DNA of 64,000 nt. Origin: Allacma fusca (lineage: Eukaryota > Arthropoda > Collembola > Symphypleona > Sminthuridae). This document shows positions 12,877-22,771 of the stretch, one piece after another (the first letter of the stretch is position 1; the number at the start of each line of letters is the position of its first letter). The DNA lies in assembly GCA_947179485.1 (NCBI GenBank), contig OX359248.1, positions 44,588,847-44,652,846 on the forward strand, written 5' to 3'. The notes beneath the pieces are model-generated. The model ran no database searches. It had not been told where the DNA came from and was given only the letters and a program-made list of their open reading frames with translations. Both the position numbers and the translations under genes were made by a program.

Positions 12877-13029
12877 CTTGCAGTTAAGTTTAGCTTGCAG
12901 TTAAGTTTAGCTTGCAGTTAAGTTTAGCTTGCAGTTAAGTTTAGCTTGCAGTTAAGTTTAGCTTGCAGTTAAGTTTAGCTTGCAGTTAAGTTTAGCTTGC
13001 AGTTAAGTTTAGCTTGCAGTTCAGTTTAG
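12877..13029 (+). repeat. Run of nine 17-bp units
   Basis: This is the counterpart of the run at 9252, at offset 3625. The extra 42 bp (two monomers) accumulated between 8303 and 8715 relative to the second copy. It has the same TTTCG start and CAGTTCAG end. Confidence 0.9.
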
Positions 13030-15962
13030 CTTGCAGTTAAGAAAGTTTAACTTGCAGTTAAGAAAGTTTAGCTTGCAGTTAAGAAAGTTTAGCTTGCAGT
13101 TAAAAAAGTTTAGCTTGCAGTTAAGTTTAGCTTGAAGTTAAGTTTAGCTTGCAGTTAAGAAAGTTTAGCTTGCAGTTAAAAAAGTTTAGCTTGCAGTTAA
13201 GAAAGTTTAGCTTGCAGTTAAGAAAGTTAAGCTTGCAGTTAAAAAAGTTTAGCTTGCAGTTAAGAAAGTTTAGCTTGCAGTTAAGAAAGTTTAGCTTGCA
13301 GTTAAGAAAGTTTAGCTTGCAGTTAAGAAAGTTTAGCTTGCAGTTAAGAAAGTTTAGCTTGCAGTTAAGAAAGTTTAGCTTGCAGTTAAGAAAGTTTAGC
13401 TTGTAGTTAAGAAAGTTTAGCTTGCAATTAAGAAAGTTAAGCTTGCAGTTAAGAAAGTTTAGCTTGCAGTTAAGTTAAGCTTGCATTTAAGAAAGTTTAG
13501 CTTGCAGTCAAGCATGTTTAGCTTGCAGTTAAGTTTAGCTTGCAGTTAAGAAAGTTTAGCTTGCAGTTAAGAAAGTTTCGCTTGCAGTTAAGTTTAGCTT
13601 GCAGTTAAGTTAAGCTTGCAGTTAAGTTTAGCTTGCAGTTAAGTTTAGCTTGCAGTTAAGAAAGTTTAGCTTGCAGTTAAGAAAGTTTAGCTTGCAGTTA
13701 AGAAAGTTTTTAGCTTGCAGTTAAGAAAGTTTAGCTTGCAGTTAAGAAAGTTTAGCTTGCAGTTAAGAAAGTTTAGCTTGCAGTTAAGAAAGTTTAGCTT
13801 GCAGTTAAGAAAGTTTAGCTTGCCGTTAAGAAAGTTTAGCTTGCAGTTTAGAAAGTTTAGCTTGCAGTTAAGAAAGTTTAGCTTGCAGTTAAGAAAGTTT
13901 TTAGCTTGCAGTTAAGAAAGTTTAGCTTGCAGTTAAGAAAGTTTAGTTGCAGTTAAGAAAGTTTAGCTTGCAGTTAAGAAAGTTTAGCTTGCAGTTAAGA
14001 AAGTTTAGCTTGTAGTTAAGAAAGTTTAGCTTGCAATTAAGAAAGTTAAGCTTGCAGTTAAGAAAGTTTAGCTTGCAGTTAAGTTAAGCTTGCATTTAAG
14101 AAAGTTTAGCTTGCAGTCAAGCATGTTTAGCTTGCAGTTAAGTTTAGCTTGCAGTTAAGAAAGTTTAGCTTGCAGTTAAGAAAGTTTCGCTTGCAGTTAA
14201 GTTTAGCTTGCAGTTAAGTTAAGCTTGCAGTTAAGTTAAGCTTGCAGTTAAGTTTAGCTTGCAGTTAAGTTTAGCTTGCAGTTAAGAAAGTTTAGCTTGC
14301 AGTTAAGAAAGTTTAGCTTGCAGTTAAGAAAGTTTTTAGCTTGCAGTTAAGAAAGTTTAGCTTGCAGTTAAGAAAGTTTAGCTTGCAGTTAAGAAAGTTT
14401 AGCTTGCAGTTAAGAAAGTTTAGCTTGCAGTTAAGAAAGTTTAGCTTGCAGTTAAGAAAGTTTAGCTTGCCGTTAAGAAAGTTTAGCTTGCAGTTTAGAA
14501 AGTTTAGCTTGCAGTTTAGAAAGTTTAGCTTGCAGTTAAGAAAGTTTAGCTTGCAGTTAAGAAAGTTTAGCTTGCAGTTAAGAAAGTTTAGCTTGCAGTT
14601 AAGAAAGTTTAGCTTGCAGTTAAGAAAGTTAAGCTTGCAGTTAAGAAAGTTTAGCTCGCAGTTAAGAAAGTTTAGCTTGCAGTTAAGAAAGTTTAGCTTG
14701 CAGTTAAGAAAGTTTAGCTTGCAGTTAAGAAAGTTTAGCTTGCAGTTAAGACAGTTTAGCTTGCAGTTAAGAAAGTTTAGCTTGCAGTTAAGAAAGTTTA
14801 GCTTGCAGTTAAGAAAGTTTAGCTTGCAGTTAAGAAAGTTTAGCTTGCAGTTAAGAAAATTTAGCTTGCAGTTAAGAAAGTTTAGCTTGCAGTTAAGAAA
14901 GTTTAGCTTGCAGTTACGAAATTTTAGCTTGCAGTTAAGAAAGTTTAGCTTGCAGTTAAGAAAGTTTAGCTTGCAGTTAAGAAAGTTTAGCTTGCAGTTA
15001 AGAAAGTTAAGCTTGCAGTTGATAAAGTTTAGCTTGCAGTTAAGAAAGTTTAGCTTGCAGTTAATAAAGTTTAGCTTGCAGTTAATAAAGTTTAGCTTGC
15101 AGTTAAGAAATTTTAGCTTGCAGTTATGACAGTTTAGCTTGCAGTTAAGAAAGTTTAACTTGCAGTTAGGAAAGTTTAGCTTGCAGTTAAGAAAGTTTAG
15201 CTTGCAGTTAAGAAAGTTTAGCTTGCAGTTAAGAAAGTTTAGCTTGCAGTTAAGTTTAGCTTGCAGTTAAGAAAGTTTAGCTTGCAGTTAAGGAAGTTTA
15301 GCTTGCAGTTAAGAAAGTTTAGCTTGCAGTTTAGAAAGTTTAGCTTGCAGTTAAGAAAGTTTAGCTTGCAGTTAAGAAAGTTTAGCTTGCAGTTAAGAAA
15401 GTTTAGCTTGCAGTTAAGAAAGTTTAGCTTGCAGTTAAGAAAGTTTAGCTTGCAGTTAAGAAAGTTTAGCTTGCAGTTAAGAAAGTTTAGCTTGCAGTTA
15501 AGAAAATTTAGCTTGCAGTTAGATTTTAGCTTGCAGTTAAGAAAGTTTAGCTTGCAGTTAAGAAAGTTTAGCTTGCAGTTAAGAAAGTTTAGCTTGCATT
15601 TAAGTTTAGCTTGCAGTTAAGTTTAGCTTGCAGTTAAGAAAGTTTAGCTTGCAGTTAAGAAAGTTTAGCTTGCAGTTAAGCAAGTTTAGCTTGCAGTTAA
15701 GAAAGTTTAGCTTGCAGTTAAGAAAGTTTAGCTTGCAGTTAAGAAAGTTTAGCTTGCAGTTTAGAAAGTTTAGCTTGCAGTTAAGAAAGTTTAGCTTGCA
15801 GTTAAGAAAGTTTAGCTTGCAGTTAAGAAAGTTTAGCTTGCAGTTAAGAAAGTTTAGCTTGCAGTTAAGAAAGTTTAGCTTGCAGTTAAGAAAGTTTAGC
15901 TTGCAGTTAAGAAAGTTTAGCTTGCAGTTAAGAAAGTTTTGCTTGCAGTTAAGAAAATTTAG

Positions 15963-18900
15963 CTTGCAGTTAGATTTTAGCTTGCAGTTAGATTTTAGCT
16001 TGCAGTTAGATTTTAGCTTGCAGTTAAGAAAGTTTAGCTTGCAGTTAGATTTTAGCTTGCAGTTAAGAAAGTTTAGCTTGCAGTTAAGAAAGTTTAGCTT
16101 GCAGTTAAGAAAGTTTAGCTTGCAGTTAAGAAAGTTTAGCTTGCAGTTAAGAAAGTTAAGCTTGCAGTTAAGAAAGTTTGGCTTGCAGTTAAGAAAGTTT
16201 AGCTTGCAGTTAAGAAAGTTTAGCTTGCAGTTAAGAAAGTTTAGCTTGCAGTTAAGAAAGTTTAGCTTGCAGTTAAGAAAGTTTAGCTTGCAGTTAAGCA
16301 AGTTTAGCTTGCAGTTAAGTTTAGCTTGCAGTTAAGAAAGTTTAGCTTGCAGTTAAGAAAGTTTAGCTTGCAGTTAAGAACGTTTAGCTTGCAGTTAAGA
16401 AAGTTTAGCTTGCAGTTAAGAAAGTTTAGCTTGCAGTTAAGAAAGTTTAGCTTGCAGTTAAGAAAGTTTAGCTTGCAGTTAAGAAAGTTTAGCTTGCAGT
16501 TAAGAAAGTTTAGCTTGCAGTTAAGAAAGTTTAGCTTGCAGTTAAGAAAGTTTAGCTTGCAGTTAAGAAAATTTAGCTTGCAGTTAGATTTTAGCTTGCA
16601 GTTAGATTTTAGCTTGCAGTTAGATTTTAGCTTGCAGTTAAGAAAGTTTAGCTTGCAGTTAAGAAAGTTTAGCTTGCAGTTAAGAAAGTTTAGCTTGCAG
16701 TTAAGAAAGTTTAGCTTGCATTTAAGTTTAGCTTGCATTTAAGTTTAGCTTGCAGTTAAGAAAATTTAGCTTGCAGTTAAGAAAGTTTAGCTTGCAGTTA
16801 AGAAGGTTTAGCTTGCAGTTAAGAAAGTTTAGTATGCAGTTAAGAAAGTTTAGCTTGCAGTTAAGAAAGTTTAGCTTGCAGTTAAGAAAGTTTAGCTTGC
16901 AGTTAAGAAACTTTAGCTTGCAGTTAAGAAAGTTTAGCTTGCAATTAAGAAAGTTAAGCTTGCAGTAAAGAAAGTTAAGCTTGCAGTTAAGTTTAGCTTG
17001 CAGTTAACGTCAGCTTGCAGTTAAGAAAGTTTTACTTGCAGTTAAGAAAGTTTGGCTTGCAGTTAAGAAAGTTAAGCTTGCAGTTAATAAAGTTTAGCTT
17101 GCAGTTAAGAAAGTTTAACTTGCAGTTAATAAAGTTTAGCTTGCAGTTAAGAAAGTTTAGCTTGCAGTTAAGAAAGTTTAGCTTGCGGTTAAGAAAATTT
17201 AGCTTTCAGTTAAGAAATTTTAGCTTGCAGTTAAGAAAGTTTAGCTTGCAGTTAAGAAAGTTTAGCTTGCCGTTAAGAAAGTTTAGCTTGCAGTTTAGAA
17301 AGTTTAGCTTGCAGTTAAGAAAGTTTAGCTTGCAGTTAAGAAAGTTTAGCTTGCAGTTAAGAAAGTTTAGCTTGCAGTTAAGAAAGTTTAGCTTGCAGTT
17401 AAGAAAGTTAAGCTTGCAGTTAAGAAAGTTTAGCTCGCAGTTAAGAAAGTTTAGCTTGCAGTTAAGAAAGTTTAGCTTGCAGTTAAGAAAGTTTAGCTTG
17501 CAGTTAAGAAAGTTTAGCTTGCAGTTAAGAAAGTTTAGCTTGCAGTTAAGACAGTTTAGCTTGCAGTTAAGAAAGTTTAGCTTGCAGTTAAGAAAGTTTA
17601 GCTTGCAGTTAAGAAAGTTTAGCTTGCAGTTAAGAAAGTTTAGCTTGCAGTTAAGAAAATTTAGCTTGCAGTTAAGAAAGTTTAGCTTGCAGTTAAGAAA
17701 GTTTAGCTTGCAGTTACGAAATTTTAGCTTGCAGTTAAGAAAGTTTAGCTTGCAGTTAAGAAAGTTTAGCTTGCAGTTAAGAAAGTTTAGCTTGCAGTTA
17801 AGAAAGTTAAGCTTGCAGTTAAGAAAGTTTAGCTTGCGGTTAAGAAAGTTTAGCTTGCAGTTAAGTTTAGCTTGCAGTTAAGGAAGTTTAGCTTGCAGTT
17901 AAGCAAGGTTAGCTTGCAGTTAAGTTTAGCTTGCAGTTAAGAAAGTTTAGCTTGCAGTTAAGAAAGTTTAGCTTGCAGTTAATAAAGTTTAGCTTGCAGT
18001 TAAGAAATTTTAGCTTGCAGTTATGACAGTTTAGCTTGCAGTTAAGAAAGTTTAACTTGCAGTTAGGAAAGTTTAGCTTGCAGTTAAGAAAGTTTAGCTT
18101 GCAGTTAAGAAAGTTTAGCTTGCAGTTAGATTTTAGCTTGCAGTTAGATTTTAGCTTGCAGTTAGATTTTAGCTTGCAGTTAAGAAAGTTTAGCTTGCAG
18201 TTAGATTTTAGCTTGCAGTTAAGAAAGTTTAGCTTGCAGTTAAGAAAGTTTAGCTTGCAGTTAAGAAAGTTTAGCTTGCAGTTAAGAAAGTTTAGCTTGC
18301 AGTTAAGAAAGTTAAGCTTGCAGTTAAGAAAGTTTGGCTTGCAGTTAAGAAAGTTTAGCTTGCAGTTAAGAAAGTTTAGCTTGCAGTTAAGAAAGTTTAG
18401 CTTGCAGTTAAGAAAGTTTAGCTTGCAGTTAAGAAAGTTTAGCTTGCAGTTAAGCAAGTTTAGCTTGCAGTTAAGTTTAGCTTGCAGTTAAGAAAGTTTA
18501 GCTTGCAGTTAAGAAAGTTTAGCTTGCAGTTAAGAACGTTTAGCTTGCAGTTAAGAAAGTTTAGCTTGCAGTTAAGAAAGTTTAGCTTGCAGTTAAGAAA
18601 GTTTAGCTTGCAGTTAAGAAAGTTTAGCTTGCAGTTAAGAAAGTTTAGCTTGCAGTTAAGAAAGTTTAGCTTGCAGTTAAGTTTAGCTTGAAGTTAAGTT
18701 TAGCTTGCAGTTAAGAAAGTTTAGCTTGCAGTTAAGAAAGTTTAGCTTGCAGTTAAGAAAGTTTAGCTTGCAGTTAAGAAAGTTTAGCTTACAGTTAAGA
18801 AAGTTTAGCTTGCAGTTAAGAAAGTTTAGCTTGCAGTTAAGAAAGTTTAGCTTGCAGTTAAGAAAGTTTAGCTTGCAGTTAAGAAAATTTAGCTTGCAGT

Positions 18901-20224
18901 TAGATTTTAGCTTGCAGTTAGATTTTAGCTTGCAGTTAGATTTTAGCTTGCAGTTAAGAAAGTTTAGCTTGCAGTTAAGAAAGTTTAGCTTGCAGTTAAG
19001 AAAGTTTAGCTTGCAGTTAAGAAAGTTTAGCTTGCATTTAAGTTTAGCTTGCATTTAAGTTTAGCTTGCAGTTAAGAAAATTTAGCTTGCAGTTAAGAAA
19101 GTTTAGCTTGCAGTTAAGAAGGTTTAGCTTGCAGTTAAGAAAGTTTAGCTTGCAGTTAAGAAAGTTTAGCTTGCAGTTAAGAAAGTTTAGCTTGCAGTTA
19201 AGAAAGTTTAGCTTGCAGTTAAGAAACTTTAGCTTGCAGTTAAGAAAGTTTAGCTTGCAATTAAGAAAGTTAAGCTTGCAGTTAAGAAAGTTAAGCTTGC
19301 AGTTAAGTTTAGCTTGCAGTTAACGTCAGCTTGCAGTTAAGAAAGTTTTACTTGCAGTTAAGAAAGTTTGGCTTGCAGTTAAGAAAGTTAAGCTTGCAGT
19401 TAATAAAGTTTAGCTTGCAGTTAAGAAAGTTTAACTTGCAGTTAATAAAGTTTAGCTTGCAGTTAAGAAAGTTTAGCTTGCAGTTAAGAAAGTTTAGCTT
19501 GCAGTTAAGAAAATTTAGCTTTCAGTTAAGAAATTTTAGCTTGCAGTTAAGAAAGTTTAGCTTGCAGTTAAGAAAGTTTAGCTTGCCGTTAAGAAAGTTT
19601 AGCTTGCAGTTTAGAAAGTTTAGCTTGCAGTTAAGAAAGTTTAGCTTGCAGTTAAGAATGTTTAGCTTGCAGTTAAGAAAGTTTAGCTTGCAGTTAAGAA
19701 AGTTGAGCTTGCAGTTAAGAAAGTTAAGCTTGCAGTTAAGAAAGTTTAGCTCGCAGTTAAGAAAGTTTAGCTTGCAGTTAAGAAAGTTTAGCTTGCAGTT
19801 AAGAAAGTTTAGCTTGCAGTTAAGAAAGTTTAGCTTGCAGTTAAGAAAGTTTAGCTTGCAGTTAAGACAGTTTAGCTTGCAGTTAAGAAAGTTTAGCTTG
19901 CAGTTAAGAAAGTTTAGCTTACAGTTAAGAAAGTTTAGCTTGCAGTTAAGAAAGTTTAGCTTGCAGTTAAGAAAATTTAGCTTGCAGTTAAGAAAAATTA
20001 GCTTGCAGTTAAGAAAGTTTAGCTTGCAGTTACGAAATTTTAGCTTGCAGTTAAGAAAGTTTAGCTTGCAGTTAAGAAAGTTTAGCTTGCAGTTAAGAAA
20101 GTTTAGCTTGCAGTTAAGAAAGTTAAGCTTGCAGTTAATAAAGTTTAGCTTGCAGTTAAGAAAGTTTAGCTTGCAGTTAATAAAGTTTAGCTTGCAGTTA
20201 AGAAAGTTTAGCTTGCAGTTATGA
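15963..20224 (+). repeat. About 2.2-2.3 kb duplication in B1
   Basis: The order of units from the 18-bp triplet at 15963 recurs from 18119 (offset 2156). After an internal difference of 160 bp the offset is 2316: the doubled GCATTTAAG at 16719/19035, the GTTAACGTCAGC marker at 17003/19319, and the following 0.85 kb to the GTTACGAAATTTT and TAATAAAG units. A single-step duplication followed by a small insertion near 18.68 kb (a CTTGAAG 17-bp unit) would explain both offsets. Confidence 0.78.
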
Positions 20225-20684
20225 CAGTTTAGCTTGCAGTTAAGAAAGTTTAACTTGCAGTTAGGAAAGTTTAGCTTGCAGTTAAGAAAGTTTAGCTTGC
20301 AGTTAAGAAAGTTTAGCTTGCAGTTAAGAAAGTTTAGCTTGCAGTTAAGAAAGTTTAGCTTGCAGTTAAGAAAGTTTAGCTTGCAGTTAATAAAGTTTAG
20401 CTTGCAGTTAAGAAAGTTTAGCTTGCAGTTAAGAAAGTTTAGCTTGCAGTTAAGAAAGTTTAGCTTGCAGTTAAGAAAGTTTTGCTTGCAGTTAAGAAAG
20501 TTTAGCTTGCAGTTAAGAAAGTTTAGCTTGCAGTTAAGAAAGTTTAGCTTGCAGTTAAGAAGGTTTAGCTTGCAGTTAAGAAAGTTTAGCTTGCAGTTAA
20601 GAAAGTTTAGCTTGCAGTTAAGAAAGTTTAGCTTGCAGTTAAGAAAGTTTAGCTTGCAGTTAAGAAACTTTAGCTTGCAGTTAA

Positions 20685-22771
20685 GAACGTTTAGCTTGCA
20701 ATTAAGAAAGTTAAGCTTGCAGTTAAGAAAGTTAAGCTTGCAGTTAAGTTTAGCTTGCAGTTAACGTCAGCTTGCAGTTAAGAAAGTTTTACTTGCAGTT
20801 AAGAAAGTTTGGCTTGCAGTTAAGAAAGTTAAGCTTGCAGTTAATAAAGTTTAGCTTGCAGTTAAGAAAGTTTAACTTGCAGTTAATAAAGTTTAGCTTG
20901 CAGTTAAGAAAGTTTAGCTTGCAGTTAAGAAAGTTTAGCTTGCAGTTAAGAAAATTTAGCTTTCAGTTAAGAAATTTTAGCTTGCAGTTAAGAAAGTTTA
21001 GCTTGCAGTTAAGAAAGTTTAGCTTGCCGTTAAGAAAGTTTAGCTTGCAGTTTAGAAAGTTTAGCTTGCAGTTAAGAAAGTTTAGCTTGCAGTTAAGAAA
21101 GTTTAGCTTGCAGTTAAGAAAGTTTAGCTTGCAGTTAAGAAAGTTTAGCTTGCAGTTAAGAACGTTTAGCTTGCAGTTAAGAAAGTTTAGCTTGCAGTTA
21201 AGAAAGTTTAGCTTGCAGTTAAGAAAGTTTAGCTTGCAGTTAAGAAAGTTTAGCTTGCAGTTAAGAAAATTTAGCTTGCAGTTAAGAAAGTTTAGCTTGC
21301 AGTTAAGAAAGTTTAGCTTGCAGTTACGAAATTTTAGCTTGCAGTTAAGAAAGTTTAGCTTGCAGTTAAGAAAGTTTAGCTTGCAGTTAAGAAAGTTAAG
21401 CTTGCAGTTAAGAAAGTTAAGCTTGCAGTTAATAAAGTTTAGCTTGCAGTTAAGAAAGTTTAGCTTGCAGTTAATGAAGTTTAGCTTGCAGTTAAGAAAT
21501 TTTAGCTTGCAGTTATGACAGTTTAGCTTGCAGTTAAGAAAGTTTAACTTGCAGTTAGGAAAGTTTAGCTTGCAGTTAAGAAAGTTTAGCTTGCAGTTAA
21601 GAAAGTTTAGCTTGCAGTTAAGAACGTTTAGCTTGCAGTTAAGCAAGTTTAGCTTGCAGTTAAGTTTAGCTTGCAGTTAAGAAAGTTTAGCTTGCAGTTA
21701 AGGAAGTTTAGCTTGCAGTTAAGAAAGTTTAGCTTGCAGTTAAGAAAGTTTAGCTTGCAGTTAAGAAAGTTTAGCTTGCAGTTAAGAACGTTTAGCTTGC
21801 AATTAAGAAAGTTAAGCTTGCAGTTAAGAAAGTTAAGCTTGCAGTTAAGTTTAGCTTGCAGTTAACGTCAGCTTGCAGTTAAGAAAGTTTTACTTGCAGT
21901 TAAGAAAGTTTGGCTTGCAGTTAAGAAAGTTAAGCTTGCAGTTAATAAAGTTTAGCTTGCAGTTAAGAAAGTTTAACTTGCAGTTAATAAAGTTTAGCTT
22001 GCAGTTAAGAAAGTTTAGCTTGCAGTTAAGAAAGTTTAGCTTGCAGTTAAGAAAATTTAGCTTTCAGTTAAGAAATTTTAGCTTGCAGTTAAGAAAGTTT
22101 AGCTTGCAGTTAAGAAAGTTTAGCTTGCCGTTAAGAAAGTTTAGCTTGCAGTTTAGAAAGTTTAGCTTGCAGTTAAGAAAGTTTAGCTTGCAGTTAAGAA
22201 AGTTTAGCTTGCAGTTAAGAAAGTTTAGCTTGCAGTTAAGAAAGTTTAGCTTGCAGTTAAGAACGTTTAGCTTGCAGTTAAGAAAGTTTAGCTTGCAGTT
22301 AAGAAAGTTTAGCTTGCAGTTAAGAAAGTTTAGCTTGCAGTTAAGAAAGTTTAGCTTGCAGTTAAGAAAATTTAGCTTGCAGTTAAGAAAGTTTAGCTTG
22401 CAGTTAAGAAAGTTTAGCTTGCAGTTACGAAATTTTAGCTTGCAGTTAAGAAAGTTTAGCTTGCAGTTAAGAAAGTTTAGCTTGCAGTTAAGAAAGTTAA
22501 GCTTGCAGTTAAGAAAGTTAAGCTTGCAGTTAATAAAGTTTAGCTTGCAGTTAAGAAAGTTTAGCTTGCAGTTAATAAAGTTTAGCTTGCAGTTAAGAAA
22601 TTTTAGCTTGCAGTTATGACAGTTTAGCTTGCAGTTAAGAAAGTTTAACTTGCAGTTAGGAAAGTTTAGCTTGCAGTTAAGAAAGTTTAGCTTGCAGTTA
22701 AGAAAGTTTAGCTTGCAGTTAAGAACGTTTAGCTTGCAGTTAAGCAAGTTTAGCTTGCAGTTAAGTTTAGC
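20685..22771 (+). repeat. 1101-bp HOR, two tandem copies
   Basis: The segment from the AACGTT/CAATTAAG units through GTTAACGTCAGC to GTTATGACAG is repeated with an offset of 1101 bp (20772 matches 21873, 21518 matches 22619). In the 747 bp between those markers the only difference noted is GTTAATGAAG at about 21473 against GTTAATAAAG at about 22574. A third close copy lies at 27001-27747, offset 5128 from the second. Confidence 0.9.

Larger units (their letters stand above)
9893..13517 (+). repeat. 3583/3625-bp duplicated segment, copy 2
   Basis: This is the tandem partner of 6310-9892. It keeps the order of punctuation blocks (10183, 10953, 11636, 12200, 12717, 13400), the truncated block and both nine-unit 17-bp runs. 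It is 42 bp longer, by two 21-bp monomers. The GAAACTTTAGC variant at about 12215 matches the one at about 8590. Confidence 0.88.
321..14125 (+). repeat. 117-bp punctuation block of domain A, 20 full copies
   Basis: Each block has six units in fixed order: CTTGTAGTTAAG (21 bp), CTTGCAATTAAG with GTTAAG end (21), a near-consensus unit (21), a 17-bp unit ending GTTAAG, CTTGCATTTAAG (21), then CTTGCAGTCAAGCATG (16 to the motif end). By coordinate count every full copy is 117 bp. Starts: 321, 859, 1525, 2156, 3264, 5358, 5875, 6600, 7370, 8053, 8575, 9092, 9775, 10183, 10953, 11636, 12200, 12717, 13400, 14009. The copy at 3264 reads CAAACATG, and that at 8053 has AAGAAAAATTAGC. Spacing ranges from 408 to 2094 bp, with 683, 517 and 770 recurring. 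The first unit changes CAG to TAG. No function can be assigned; the block marks HOR boundaries. Confidence 0.93.
1832..14337 (+). repeat. 23-bp TTTTTAGC units in two clusters of domain A
   Basis: Seven units carry five T before AGC instead of three, giving 23 bp. T runs: 1832-1836, 2044-2048, 2480-2484, 3571-3575, 13707-13711, 13898-13902, 14333-14337. They occur only in the outer parts of domain A, never between 3.6 and 13.7 kb. They are typically followed by five or six plain monomers, then a CTTGCCG unit and a CAGTTTAG unit. The clusters at 1.8-2.5 and 13.7-14.3 kb correspond to each other in unit order. Confidence 0.88.
1..15250 (+). repeat. Domain A: satellite subfamily with CAGTCAAGCATG punctuation
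   Basis: This part is defined by the 117-bp punctuation block (20 full copies), by GTTTCGC units just after it, by long runs of 17-bp units, and by GCTCGCAG and TTAAGACAG variants. It has none of the 18-bp TTAGATTTT units and no GTTAACGTCAGC marker. Its two flanks resemble each other: about 461-2487 matches about 12340-14340 in unit order, and 1-1830 resembles 5038-6850. The middle, about 6.3-13.5 kb, is an amplified 1.45 and 3.6 kb HOR. The right end (about 14.87-15.13 kb, and also 4.2-4.7 kb) carries GTTACGAAATTTT, GTTAATAAAG and GTTATGACAG variants shared with domain B. The A/B boundary is therefore a transition rather than a clean break. No genes. Confidence 0.85.

Noticed and set aside
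17003..17014. GTTAACGTCAGC as the end of an inserted element
   Set aside because: No terminal repeat, target-site duplication or foreign sequence flanks it. The satellite continues on both sides, so it is a variant unit joint.
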